NCBI RefSeq assembly: GCF_900120385.1
Contig: NZ_LT635494.1
Location: 1,774,598 to 1,824,511, forward strand
Reading direction: 5' to 3'
DNA: 49,914 bases
From: Olsenella phocaeensis
GTDB taxonomy: Bacteria; Actinomycetota; Coriobacteriia; Coriobacteriales; Atopobiaceae
Below, piece after piece: positions 37,047 to 45,081 of the stretch. Position 1 is the stretch's first letter. Each line of letters starts with the position of its first letter. The notes beneath the pieces were generated by a model, which saw only the letters and a list, made by a program, of their open reading frames with translations, did no database searches and was not told the DNA's origin. Position numbers and translations under genes: made by a program.

Positions 37047-38294
37047 CTAGACGAGACCGGCCGCCTGGGCAAGGATCTGTAGCGCGAGCATAATCGCAAA
37101 GCCTGCGAAAAGCTCCTCCGCCACACGAAGCAGCAGACGCCTCGGGAGCGCGCCCCGATCCAGACCCGCGTACTCCCCCACCCCTGCCACGGCGCAAGCG
37201 AGCTCGTAGGAGGGGAGGAGTATCCACCAGGCCATGAGCACGAGGTACGAGATGGCGGCAAGCGACTCCTGGGCAATCCCCACCTGCCGTCCCACCTGCT
37301 CTGGCATGCCAAGGAGACCCGCGGCGAACACCACGAGGAGGACCACCGCGAACACGAGCGCGACGGTCTTGCGCACGGAGCGAGGCGCACGAAGCAGCGC
37401 CAGAACGGTCGGGGCGAGCTCCATCCAGACGTGGAGCGAGTGGGGGGCGAGGCTCCGGTCGCCCTTGGGGCGCAGCTCGACGGCCGGCACGGCAGCGGGT
37501 CCCTCCCGATCATCCTGTCCCGCCGTGCCCGAACCTTCGACGCAGGAGCGCAACTCAGCCATGAGCTCTGCCGCAGACTGAGGGCGCGCGCTGGGCTCAA
37601 GCGACCGGGCACGGCCTATCAGCCCGACCACCTCCCCTGGCACGGCGGCGAGTCCCAACGCAGGATCGAAGCCCCTCTCGCCTGGCCAGGTAGCTGTGAG
37701 CATGTAGGCGAGCACGCTCGCCAGGGAGTACACGTCGGACCTAGCATCGGTCTGGGCGAAGCCGAACTGCTCTGGTGCGGCAAAGCCCCAGGTGCCCAGG
37801 AGCGTCGTGTCTCGCCCCGCCTCGTCCGAGCGCAGGCGCGCGATGCCCAGGTCTATGAGGTGGGCGCATCCCCCGCCATCCACGATGACGTTCTTTGGCG
37901 TGATGTCGCGGTGTATGATGCCATGCTCGTGGAGCGCCTGTGCGGCGGAGCAGATTCCGTCCATGAGCCGCACCGCCCGCGGCAGGGAGAGCGGTCCCTC
38001 CCGCGTCACGAGGCCCTCGAGAGACTCCCCGTCCACGTACTCGAGCACCACGGCCAGGCGGTCAGGAAGGCGGTAGACGGTCTCCACTCGGGGAAGCCCC
38101 GGCTCGTCAACGCCCAGCAACGTGCCCCAGAGCCCAGGTGCGGCGAGTCCGCCAGCGAAGTACTTGCGCACGAAGAGGCCAGCCCCACCAAGGGTCACGA
38201 GCTCGGTCCTGAGCCCCTCTCGCTCGGAAAGCACCCGCTCGACCTTGTAGGCGTCGTCCAGCACAAGGGCGTGCAACACCTCTCCCTCGTCCAC
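37047..38294 (-). CDS. Membrane-anchored Ser/Thr protein kinase-like protein
   Basis: The 415-residue protein has an N-terminal eukaryotic-type kinase domain (1-~255): an active-site Lys44 (FVRKYF), the catalytic loop IIHRDITPKN (Asp130, Asn135), DLG at 148-150 in place of DFG, AAPEQFG (APE 173-175) and SDVYSLASVLAYMLT. The glycine-rich loop is degenerate. After a linker rich in Ser/Pro/Glu come three hydrophobic segments (about 311-330, 346-365, 394-412), so the kinase is held at the membrane from its C-terminal end. The start GTG/ATG region at 38294 lies 3 bp after the HTH-like gene. Substrates are unknown; the neighbouring HTH-like proteins are the obvious candidates. Confidence 0.85.
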   Translation of the reverse strand: MDEGEVLHALVLDDAYKVERVLSEREGLRTELVTLGGAGLFVRKYFAGGLAAPGLWGTLLGVDEPGLPRVETVYRLPDRLAVVLEYVDGESLEGLVTREGPLSLPRAVRLMDGICSAAQALHEHGIIHRDITPKNVIVDGGGCAHLIDLGIARLRSDEAGRDTTLLGTWGFAAPEQFGFAQTDARSDVYSLASVLAYMLTATWPGERGFDPALGLAAVPGEVVGLIGRARSLEPSARPQSAAELMAELRSCVEGSGTAGQDDREGPAAVPAVELRPKGDRSLAPHSLHVWMELAPTVLALLRAPRSVRKTVALVFAVVLLVVFAAGLLGMPEQVGRQVGIAQESLAAISYLVLMAWWILLPSYELACAVAGVGEYAGLDRGALPRRLLLRVAEELFAGFAIMLALQILAQAAGLV

Positions 38295-38297
38295 GCG

Positions 38298-38768
38298 TCA
38301 GCCCTCCGCAGGCAGGAGGGTCTCTTCCCCCATGCGGTAGAGCTCGTCGTCGCAGTCCTCGCGGCTGAGCCCGCGCTCGAGGCAGAAGATGACGATCGCG
38401 TCGCGCCGCCGGCGACTCCACAGCTCCGCATGCCCCGCCAGACGCAGTAGCCTCTGGGCCTCGTGCAGGGTGCAGCCCATGCCGAAGGCGAGCATCAGGG
38501 CCCTGTCGCGCCCGATGTGCCGCGTGCCTTGGAAGACCTGGTAGCCAAAGGTGGCGTTGAGTCCGGCGGCGGCAATGGCCTGCGCGCGCCCGAGGCCCTT
38601 CCGCTCCAGGAGGTCGCGCAGGTACTCGGCGAGGTCGCGCCCCTCGAGGTCGGGCTCGACGGCGCTGAGATAGCCCTCTATCGAGGTGGACGCGAGCAGG
38701 CGCTCGAGGAGCTCCTCGGTCACGTGCTCGTGGCCGCAAGAATCGACCTCCGACCGCTCTTTGGCCAT
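38298..38768 (-). CDS. HTH-like regulatory protein linked to the kinase (paralogue 1)
   Basis: A 156-residue protein whose central part (about 60-110) is an XRE-like helix-turn-helix region (GLGRAQAIAAAGLNATFGYQVFQGTRHIGRDRALMLAFGMG), followed by LHEAQRLLRLAGHAELW, RRRRDAIVIFCLERGLS and DDELYRMGEETL. It has a paralogue at 36434-36874. Proteins like this occur beside Ser/Thr kinases in other Gram-positive anaerobes, as far as I recall. ATG 38768 follows GGGAAGGGAAGCGC. The stop is 3 bp before the kinase start, so the two are co-translated. Confidence 0.8.
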   Translation of the reverse strand: MAKERSEVDSCGHEHVTEELLERLLASTSIEGYLSAVEPDLEGRDLAEYLRDLLERKGLGRAQAIAAAGLNATFGYQVFQGTRHIGRDRALMLAFGMGCTLHEAQRLLRLAGHAELWSRRRRDAIVIFCLERGLSREDCDDELYRMGEETLLPAEG

Positions 38769-38948
38769 GCGCTTCCCTTCCCCGTTTCCCAGGAGAGACC
38801 ATCATAGCCCCCACCTGGGACGCGAGCAGACTCCACCCGGGACGCGCGCGGCCCCGGGGATGCGGGCGCTTGCGCTAAGCTCGACTGCATGCCAGAAAAC
38901 ATCGTCGGACGAGAGAAGACCTCGTCCTCGGCCCTTGGGAGGCACCAC

Positions 38949-39515
38949 ATGAAGCTGCTCCTCGCCTCTGACATCCACGGTGCGGCAGACCGCTGCGCCC
39001 GCCTCATGGACGCCATCGATGCGGAGCGGCCCGACCGCGTGGTGCTCCTGGGAGACCTCCTCTACCACGGGCCCCGCAACGACCTGCCCGCCGACTACGC
39101 CCCCAAACGCGTCATCCAGATGCTCAACTCCATCGCGGACCAGGTCATAGCCGTGCGCGGCAACTGCGACGCCGAGGTGGACCAGATGGTCCTGGACTTC
39201 CCCTGCATGACCGACCACAACCTGCTCTGGGACCCTGCCGCCCCCAACCCCGTGACCGGCGGCATGGGTCGCACGCTCTTCCTCACGCACGGGCACGTCT
39301 GGGGCGCAGGCTTCCACAACTCCGTCGACCACCTGCCCCTGCTGCCCGATGGCGCGGCGCTCGTGTACGGGCACACGCACCGGAAGGTCAACGAGCCCGC
39401 GCCGGGCAACCCCGACATCTGGTGCTTCAACCCTGGCAGCGTGGGCATTCCCAAGGACGGCAGCAGCAGCTACGGCCTCTGGCTGGACGGGCGCCTCGAG
39501 CACCGCGAGCTCTAG
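38949..39515 (+). CDS. yfcE: YfcE-type metallophosphoesterase
   Basis: YfcE is a manganese-dependent phosphodiesterase of unclear physiological substrate. The 188-residue protein shows the MPE motifs SDIHG, GDLLYHGPRNDLP, RGNCDAEVDQM, LTHGH and YGHTHRKV, followed by FNPGSVGIPKDG, all family hallmarks. ATG 38949 follows GGGAGGCACCAC, and a short upstream open frame lacks motifs. The gene is divergent from the HTH-like gene at 38298-38768 and stands alone. Confidence 0.93.
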   Translation: MKLLLASDIHGAADRCARLMDAIDAERPDRVVLLGDLLYHGPRNDLPADYAPKRVIQMLNSIADQVIAVRGNCDAEVDQMVLDFPCMTDHNLLWDPAAPNPVTGGMGRTLFLTHGHVWGAGFHNSVDHLPLLPDGAALVYGHTHRKVNEPAPGNPDIWCFNPGSVGIPKDGSSSYGLWLDGRLEHREL

Positions 39516-39599
39516 GACGATGGAGCGGGTCCCTCCGCCATGCTGCCCCCGGCGCAGGGACCCCACCTCAGCTTGCCCCGACGCGATCCCATGTCCGAG

Positions 39600-40601
39600 C
39601 TAGTGCCTTGACCTCAGGTCGCGCTCCCACACGGCGACGCCCGCACAGGCAATGCCTCCGATTGGCCAGGGGAGCCAGAAGAATTCATTCGGCGACCCGT
39701 TGGCGCCGTTGAGGTCGATGGACGTGAACAACAGGACCAGCGCCAGCGCGGTCGCGGCGAGCATGATGATGGCGCAGATCGCCCCAACCCTGCGATTCCC
39801 GCGCCTTACCGCCAGCGCACGCTCGAGCCCCTCTCCCTCGAGCGCCTCCGCAATCTCGTCCTCGCTGAGCTCGTCCAAGGCGTCCTCGTTGTAGCTGGCA
39901 AGGTTCACGCGCTCGCCCATCACGAGGGAGTAGACCAGAGTCCCGACACCCGCCGCGACGCAGAGCAGCATGGAAGCCGCCCAGACGTTTGCGTCCCCCA
40001 GAAGCACCGGAAACAAGATCCCGAGGAGTATCGCCCCGACGCCTAGGGCGATGCCCCGCCCCATGAGGCCCCGCGCGTCGGCACGCTGCTCTGGGGTATA
40101 GAAGTCCTCCACGAAGGGATGCTCCTTCTGGAAGGCCGTGTGGGCCATCACGGTTGGCACGATAAGCGCCACGCCAAGGGCCACGAAGGCAAAGAGGGCC
40201 AGCGTCGAGAGCGCGCTTGGGTCTGCCAGGGCCCCTGCGGGGTTGACCCCGTCAAGGAGCGCACCCAGCGCCACGCCCACGATGATGGCCGAGACGCCCA
40301 GGGCCATGCGCCGGGCAAAGGAGCGCACGTGCTCGTCGTAGCCACATACGTCCGTGGCGGGTCCAGGCGAGACGAGCTCGGACCTCGGTGGTTCGACGTC
40401 CGTAAGGTCACCCTTCACGAGCTCGTCCAGGGTGCAGCCGAAGATGTCGCAGAGCTTGAGGAGCTTGTCCATCTCGGGGTAGGCCTTCTCGGCCTCCCAC
40501 TTGGTCACCGACTGGCGGCTCACGCCCACCAGCATGGCAAGCTGCTCCTGGGTCATGTTGCGCGTGGCGCGCAGGTGCTGAAGGTTGTCTCGGAAGCTCA
40601 T
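39600..40601 (-). CDS. XRE-family regulator with C-terminal membrane domain
   Basis: The 333-residue protein has an XRE helix-turn-helix domain at about 5-60 (LQHLRATRNMTQEQLAMLVGVSRQSVTKWEAEKAYP) and a linker, then six or so membrane segments in two groups (about 100-150 and 180-215) and a final pair near 275-325. This is a known layout of membrane-bound HTH proteins that sense envelope state. The middle loop (~220-265) is acidic. ATG 40601 is used; preceding sequence AGGGAAACACC is a plausible ribosome-binding site. It is probably autoregulated. It is convergent with the YfcE gene and divergent from metA over a 605-bp gap. Confidence 0.88.
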   Translation of the reverse strand: MSFRDNLQHLRATRNMTQEQLAMLVGVSRQSVTKWEAEKAYPEMDKLLKLCDIFGCTLDELVKGDLTDVEPPRSELVSPGPATDVCGYDEHVRSFARRMALGVSAIIVGVALGALLDGVNPAGALADPSALSTLALFAFVALGVALIVPTVMAHTAFQKEHPFVEDFYTPEQRADARGLMGRGIALGVGAILLGILFPVLLGDANVWAASMLLCVAAGVGTLVYSLVMGERVNLASYNEDALDELSEDEIAEALEGEGLERALAVRRGNRRVGAICAIIMLAATALALVLLFTSIDLNGANGSPNEFFWLPWPIGGIACAGVAVWERDLRSRH

Positions 40602-41206
40602 GGTGTTTCCCTCTGCCTTGCCGCCCGCGGCGGCCCCAACGTCTTCTGTGCCGGCACCTTCGAATCTATGGTAGCCGGGCGTCCCCGGCCACCAACCCGA
40701 GGCTGCATTTTAATTTTATGGAATGTCAGGGCACCGGACGGTTGCGGGCCGCAGCTCAGAGGTTGCAAAGACCCACCGGGAGGGTTGCCAGAGGGTCCAT
40801 CTTGCCTCTCGCCACATGCAGGTGCAGAACGGCCCCGGTGGAGGTCTGGTTGTCGGATGGTCCATCTTGTCTTTCGCCACACAAAGAGGTCGAAATCCGC
40901 CAAAAAGTGTGGCAGAAGACAAGATGGATGCCTCCGCACGAAGAGGCGCGCGTCGAACTCGAAAATCACCATGGCCCCGCGCGGACGTCCTCGCGCCAAA
41001 GGGGCACGATGACGAGGGGCGGTTCCCGGGCGAGAGGGGCCGCGGCGCCACTCGCGACGACCACGCCAGGACTGCGCCATGGAGTGCCGACCACTGGCCC
41101 GCAAATGCCGGCTCGCGCGGCCAAGTCGCGAGCAAGACACGCCGCGCCCCTCTCGCCCGCCTGGTCTATCCTGATAGCGAAAAAATCGCGCCGGAACGGA
41201 GCCAGC
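40602..41206. repeat. 605-bp gap upstream of metA with a duplicated 34-bp element and an inverted copy
   Basis: GGTTGYCRGAKGGTCCATC plus TTGYCTYTCGCCACA occurs at 40783-40816 and 40848-40881. The 3' part also occurs inverted at 40908-40928 (19 of 21 bases), facing copy 2 over 26 bases, which allows a stem. A region around 41000-41160 shows no repeat, gene or riboswitch that I can recognise. metA is expected to have its promoter at the end, near CTGATAGCGAAAAAATCGCG. Confidence 0.55.
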
Positions 41207-42178
41207 ATGCCCATCAACATCCCCGACGGCCTGCCTGCCAAGAAGGTCCTCCGCCAGGAGCGGATCTTTGCCCTAGAGGAGGAGGTCGCCGGGCAGCAGC
41301 AGATCCGCCCGCTCAACGTGGTGATCCTGAACCTCATGCCCACCAAGGTAGAGACCGAGACCCAGATCCTGCGCCTCATCAGCAAGTCGCCCCTGCAGGT
41401 AAGCTGCGACTTCATGCGCGTGAGCACGCACGAGTCCACCCATGTCTCGCAGGACCACCTGGTGAAGTTCTATGACTGCTTCGAGGCCTACGAGGACAAG
41501 AACTACGACGGCATGATCATCACCGGCGCACCGGTGGAGCAGCTTCCCTACGAGGCCGTCGACTACTGGGACGAGCTCTGCCGGATCATAGACTGGTCGC
41601 AGGGGCACGTGCTCAGCACCATGTACCTCTGCTGGGGCGCACTTGCCGGCCTCTGGCACCTCTACCGGATTCCCAAGAGGCAGCTTCCCGCCAAGCTCTT
41701 CGGCGTCTTTCCCCAGCGGCTCTGCGACGAGTACAGCTTCCTCACCAACGGCTTCGACGAGATGCACAACATGCCCCACTCGCGCCATGCCGCCATCGAC
41801 GCAGGCGAGCTGGCCAACCACCCCGAGTTGCACGTGCTCAGCGAGGGTTTCTCCAGCGGACCCTCGCTCATCGCGACCCGCGACTTCCACGAGGTGTACG
41901 TAACCGGCCACTACGAGTACGGGCGCGACACCCTGAGCGACGAGTACTGGCGCGACTTCAAGCGCGGGCTTCCCATCCGCGTGCCCCAGAACTACTTCCC
42001 CGACGACGACCCCGAGCGGCAGCCCATCTTTACCTGGCGAGCCCATGCAAACCTGCTGTACCGCAACTGGCTCAACTGGGTGTACCAGATGACGCCCTAC
42101 GACCGGGCGGACATTCCGGCACAAATCCGCACGCTCAAGGCGGACTCCGATGGCATGGTGGACAAGTTCGAGGCATAG
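41207..42178 (+). CDS. metA: Homoserine O-acetyltransferase, MetA type
   Basis: MetA acylates homoserine in the first committed step of methionine synthesis. The 323-residue protein has the nucleophile Cys142 (MYLCWGALAGL) and the catalytic His235 and Glu237 (VTGHYEYGRDTL), plus LNLMPTKVETETQ and NNxxPQNYFP-like VPQNYFPDDDP. Residue 111 is Glu (GAPVEQLPYE). In this family Glu111 selects acetyl-CoA and Gly111 succinyl-CoA, so the call is acetyltransferase. ATG 41207 follows GGAACGGAGCCAGC; upstream frame lacks homology. No SAM riboswitch was seen. Confidence 0.92.
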   Translation: MPINIPDGLPAKKVLRQERIFALEEEVAGQQQIRPLNVVILNLMPTKVETETQILRLISKSPLQVSCDFMRVSTHESTHVSQDHLVKFYDCFEAYEDKNYDGMIITGAPVEQLPYEAVDYWDELCRIIDWSQGHVLSTMYLCWGALAGLWHLYRIPKRQLPAKLFGVFPQRLCDEYSFLTNGFDEMHNMPHSRHAAIDAGELANHPELHVLSEGFSSGPSLIATRDFHEVYVTGHYEYGRDTLSDEYWRDFKRGLPIRVPQNYFPDDDPERQPIFTWRAHANLLYRNWLNWVYQMTPYDRADIPAQIRTLKADSDGMVDKFEA

Positions 42179-42206
42179 GGCACGACAAGAGGTCCACCCA
42201 GAGCAG

Positions 42207-42235
42207 GACACGGCGGGCGAGAGGGCCGTGTGTCC
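42207..42235. terminator. Bidirectional hairpin between metA and the HPS-like gene
   Basis: GGACACGGC (42207-42215) pairs with GCCGTGTGTCC (42225-42235) with one bulge, between convergent genes. No T-run on either strand. Confidence 0.5.
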
Positions 42236-42267
42236 GAGAACGCGGCCGCCCCGCGCGCCTACACCGC

Positions 42268-42930
42268 CTACACCATCTGGGCCTTGAGCCGCGCGGCCGC
42301 GGCGCGTGGGTCGTCAGCCTGCGCAATGGCCCTGCCCACGAGGACGCAGGAGGGGTCAGCAGCCACCACCTGGACTATGTTGTCGAGCCCGATGTGGCCG
42401 ACCACTGCGCTCTGGGCGCTCGTCAGGCACTCGTTGAGGCCACGCAGCAGCTCCAGCGGGGCGAAGGTGCCCGCTTCCCCGACGTCCGAGACGGCACTGA
42501 GCTCGTGACCATCGGCCCCCAGCCCCGAGGGAACGACGAGCTCCCCCACGCCCAGCGCCTCGAGCTCCACGGCACGGCTGAGCGGACCCGCCATGCCAGC
42601 CAGGTCGCCCACCACGCACCGTCCCATCACCTCGGCCACCCGCAGCACCGCGTCGAAGGTCTGGTCGGAGGCAAGTCCCAGGACGCTCACCGCGTCCGCC
42701 CCGTAGTCAAAGCACTTCCGCGCGACGTAGCCACCGCTGTGGAAGACCTTCGCGTCGGCGAGCACAACCTTGTCCGGGAAGGCATGCTTCACGTGCCTCA
42801 CCATCGAAAGCCCCTCCTCCACCAGGAGCGGATAGCCCACCTCGACCACGTCGACGTAGTCACGGGTGTCCAGGATGAGGTCGAGGCAGTCCTCCAACCT
42901 CAGCGCGTCCAACGTGAGCTGCAGCCTCAT
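42268..42930 (-). CDS. OMP-decarboxylase-superfamily protein, 3-hexulose-6-phosphate-synthase-like
   Basis: The 220-residue TIM barrel resembles HPS/KGPDC enzymes, which act on sugar phosphates (ribulose-5-phosphate plus formaldehyde, or 3-keto-gulonate-6-phosphate). It has LTLDALRLED, EVGYPLLVEEGLSMV, the DxKxxD region as ADAKVFHSGGY (Asp59, Lys61, and His64 where the family has Asp), GADAVSVLG and a phosphate-binding GHIGLDNIVQVV/VLVGRAIAQADDP. The His64 change suggests an altered or lost reaction. ATG 42930 follows GGGAGGTTGCC. It converges on metA. It stands alone; no pentulose-phosphate isomerase partner is adjacent. Confidence 0.8.
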   Translation of the reverse strand: MRLQLTLDALRLEDCLDLILDTRDYVDVVEVGYPLLVEEGLSMVRHVKHAFPDKVVLADAKVFHSGGYVARKCFDYGADAVSVLGLASDQTFDAVLRVAEVMGRCVVGDLAGMAGPLSRAVELEALGVGELVVPSGLGADGHELSAVSDVGEAGTFAPLELLRGLNECLTSAQSAVVGHIGLDNIVQVVAADPSCVLVGRAIAQADDPRAAAARLKAQMV

Positions 42931-43121
42931 GGCAACCTCCCAGGCGATTCGTCGCAACAGGCCCAGCGTAGTCGAGGGTCACGGGGCAATCGTGAGCCTT
43001 TGGTGTGCTCGGGCCCTCTGGCGCCATTCGCGCCGCAGACGGCTGCCCCACATAGCCGTCAGGACGCATGGCTCCGATGTCTGCCCTGCAGCACGAGGCA
43101 ACTTGGGCGATACTTAGGCAC

Positions 43122-44828
43122 ATGACTAAGACATTTGCCGAGCTCGGGCTAAACGAGCACATCCTCGCCGGCGTGGAGGAGCTGGGCTTCTCAACGCCGA
43201 CTCCCGTGCAGGAGCAGGCCATCCCCGCCGTCCTCGCCGGGCGCGACGTGATCGCCTCCGCACAGACAGGCACGGGCAAGACCGCCGCCTTCGCATTGCC
43301 GGTCCTGCAGGTCATCGAGCCCCTCTCTCGCGCGGCACGGCAGAGCCGGGCAGCATCCGCCGCCCCCGGCGCAAAGCCGGCTGATGCGGGCGAGAGTGAC
43401 GACGGCCCTTCGCAGGACGGGGCCACCAGGGCCACACAGGACGACGGACCCGAAGTCCTCGCGGACCGCGTGGAGGACGACTCCGTGCTCTCGGCACCCG
43501 TCAACAACGAGAGCGTAATCCAGGACGCCGACGCATCGGGCAAGCCCCGGCGCCGGCGTCGCAGGCATCACAAGAAGGCGGAAGGCGGCGACGCACCCGC
43601 AGACGATACGAAGGCGAACGCGGATGCCGCGCCCCAGACCAAGCCCGCTCCCGAGACGCAGGGCGACTCCCCCACAAAACCCAAGCGCAAGCGTCGTCGC
43701 AGGAAGAAGCCTGCCTCGAAGCGCACGGACGCCCCCATGGACGACCCGCGCGAGAGGGACCCTGACGCCAGGCCCTTCGGACCCTTCGCCCTGGTGGTGA
43801 CTCCCACCCGCGAGCTCGCGGCACAGATCGAGGACGTGGTGAGCGTCGTCTGCCGCAAGACCGGACAGAAGACCGTCGTTGTCATGGGTGGTGCCAAGTT
43901 CGAGCGCCAGATCCGTGAGCTCGAGCGCGGCTGCGACCTGCTCGTGGCGACCCCCGGCCGTCTCATCGACCTCATGGAGCACGAGCACGTGAGCCTGGCA
44001 GACGTCAAGGTCCTGGTGCTGGACGAGGCCGACCGCATGCTGGACATGGGTTTCTGGCCCAGCGTGCGCCGCATCGTCAAGGCCTGCCCCGCAGACCGGC
44101 AGACACTGCTCTTCTCTGCAACCATCCCACCCAGCATCAAGGGCACCGTCGACGCCATGCTGCACGACCCCGCGAGCATCGAGATCGCCCGCGTGGGAGA
44201 GACTGCCGACACCGTGGAGGAACACCTCTGCCCCGTCTCGCAGGGGCAGAAGACCCTGCTTCTGGAAGCGTTGCTCAAGACTGGCGGGGCCGCAGACGAG
44301 GTCCCCGAGCGCGTATTGGTCTTCTGTCGCACCAAGCACCGCAGCGACGACCTCGAGAAGTACCTCAAGCGCGCGAGCTTCAGCGTGGACGTCATGCACG
44401 CTGACCGCCCCCAGAAGGCCCGCGAGCGAGCACTCGAGCGATTCCGCGAAGGTGCCTGCCAGGTGCTCGTGGCCACCGACGTCATGAGTCGCGGCATCGA
44501 CGTGAGCGGGATCGACGCCGTGGTCAACTTCGACGTGCCCATGGACCCCGAGGACTATGTGCACCGCATCGGCCGCACGGGACGCGCCGGCGCCACGGGA
44601 CACGCCTACACCTTCGTTGCGCCCGACGAGATCAGTCCCCTGCGCGAGATCGAGTACTTCACGCACGCGCTCGTCCCGGTGTGGGACCTCGAGGGCTTCG
44701 ACTACGACGAGACGCGCATCGTGCCCAATCCCGGCCGCTCCACCACCAAGGCGACGCGCACCATGTTCAGCGGCTCACGCAGCCGGGGGCGTGGCATCAG
44801 CTCCGGCCGCTACGGCAGGCACTTCTAG
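43122..44828 (+). CDS. DEAD-box RNA helicase with a large internal insert
   Basis: The helicase unwinds RNA duplexes using ATP. Motifs are Q (FAELGLNEHILAGVEELGFSTPTPVQEQAIP), I (AQTGTGKT at 48-55), Ia (PTRELA from 228), Ib (TPGR), II (DEAD near 301), III (SAT), then IV-VI (VFCRTKH, DVMSRGIDVSG, HRIGRTGRAG). Motif I to Ia is normally ~45 residues; here ~150 extra residues (about 70-220) carry two Lys/Arg clusters (RRRRRRHHKK and KRKRRRRKK) between acidic linkers. The C-terminal tail is short and Arg/Gly-rich. The ATG 43122 has a weak ribosome-binding site; an in-frame start at 43068 would add 18 residues. A hairpin at 44871-44900 ends the transcript. Confidence 0.92.
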   Translation: MTKTFAELGLNEHILAGVEELGFSTPTPVQEQAIPAVLAGRDVIASAQTGTGKTAAFALPVLQVIEPLSRAARQSRAASAAPGAKPADAGESDDGPSQDGATRATQDDGPEVLADRVEDDSVLSAPVNNESVIQDADASGKPRRRRRRHHKKAEGGDAPADDTKANADAAPQTKPAPETQGDSPTKPKRKRRRRKKPASKRTDAPMDDPRERDPDARPFGPFALVVTPTRELAAQIEDVVSVVCRKTGQKTVVVMGGAKFERQIRELERGCDLLVATPGRLIDLMEHEHVSLADVKVLVLDEADRMLDMGFWPSVRRIVKACPADRQTLLFSATIPPSIKGTVDAMLHDPASIEIARVGETADTVEEHLCPVSQGQKTLLLEALLKTGGAADEVPERVLVFCRTKHRSDDLEKYLKRASFSVDVMHADRPQKARERALERFREGACQVLVATDVMSRGIDVSGIDAVVNFDVPMDPEDYVHRIGRTGRAGATGHAYTFVAPDEISPLREIEYFTHALVPVWDLEGFDYDETRIVPNPGRSTTKATRTMFSGSRSRGRGISSGRYGRHF

Positions 44829-44870
44829 ACTTTGCGATAAGACGTACGAACATATCAATGACCTGCTTCC

Positions 44871-44900
44871 GAGGCGCGTTCGCAGTCGTGGACGCGCCTC
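44871..44900 (+). terminator. Rho-independent-like terminator after the helicase gene
   Basis: GAGGCGCGT pairs with ACGCGCCTC around a 12-base loop, 42 bp past the stop, followed by TTCTCT. Confidence 0.65.
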
Positions 44901-45081
44901 TTCTCTCCCCTGGCGCCATGGTCACGCACCACGCCCGCACGCCCCATGCCGTCCGCGCCGCAATGCGGGCTTCTCCCCTAATCGCCGCACGTCCCGTCGC
45001 CCGTGGTAGCAAGCTAGATGTCACGAGGGGTTGCCTGGGACGCCAGCACTCGACGCCGCAGGCGCGAGGAAGGGAGATCCC

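Noticed and set aside
36434-37612. A 392-codon frame that joins the second HTH-like protein to sequence inside the kinase gene
   Set aside because: The upstream portion overlaps the kinase out of frame and is Arg/Ser-rich noise. The ATG at 36874 has a good ribosome-binding site and starts the homologous part.
37047-38768. Toxin-antitoxin (HipA-type) interpretation of the kinase-HTH pair
   Set aside because: The kinase is eukaryotic-type with HRD and APE motifs and a membrane anchor. HipA folds and HipB-type partners look different.
40783-40881. Two direct 34-bp repeats with a 31-bp spacer, which resemble a tiny CRISPR array
   Set aside because: The copies differ at several positions, there are only two, a third is inverted, and no cas gene is in the window.
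43068-43121. An upstream start for the DEAD-box helicase
   Set aside because: The added 18 residues have no homology. The conserved Q-motif region begins right after the ATG at 43122, though the ribosome-binding site there is weak.
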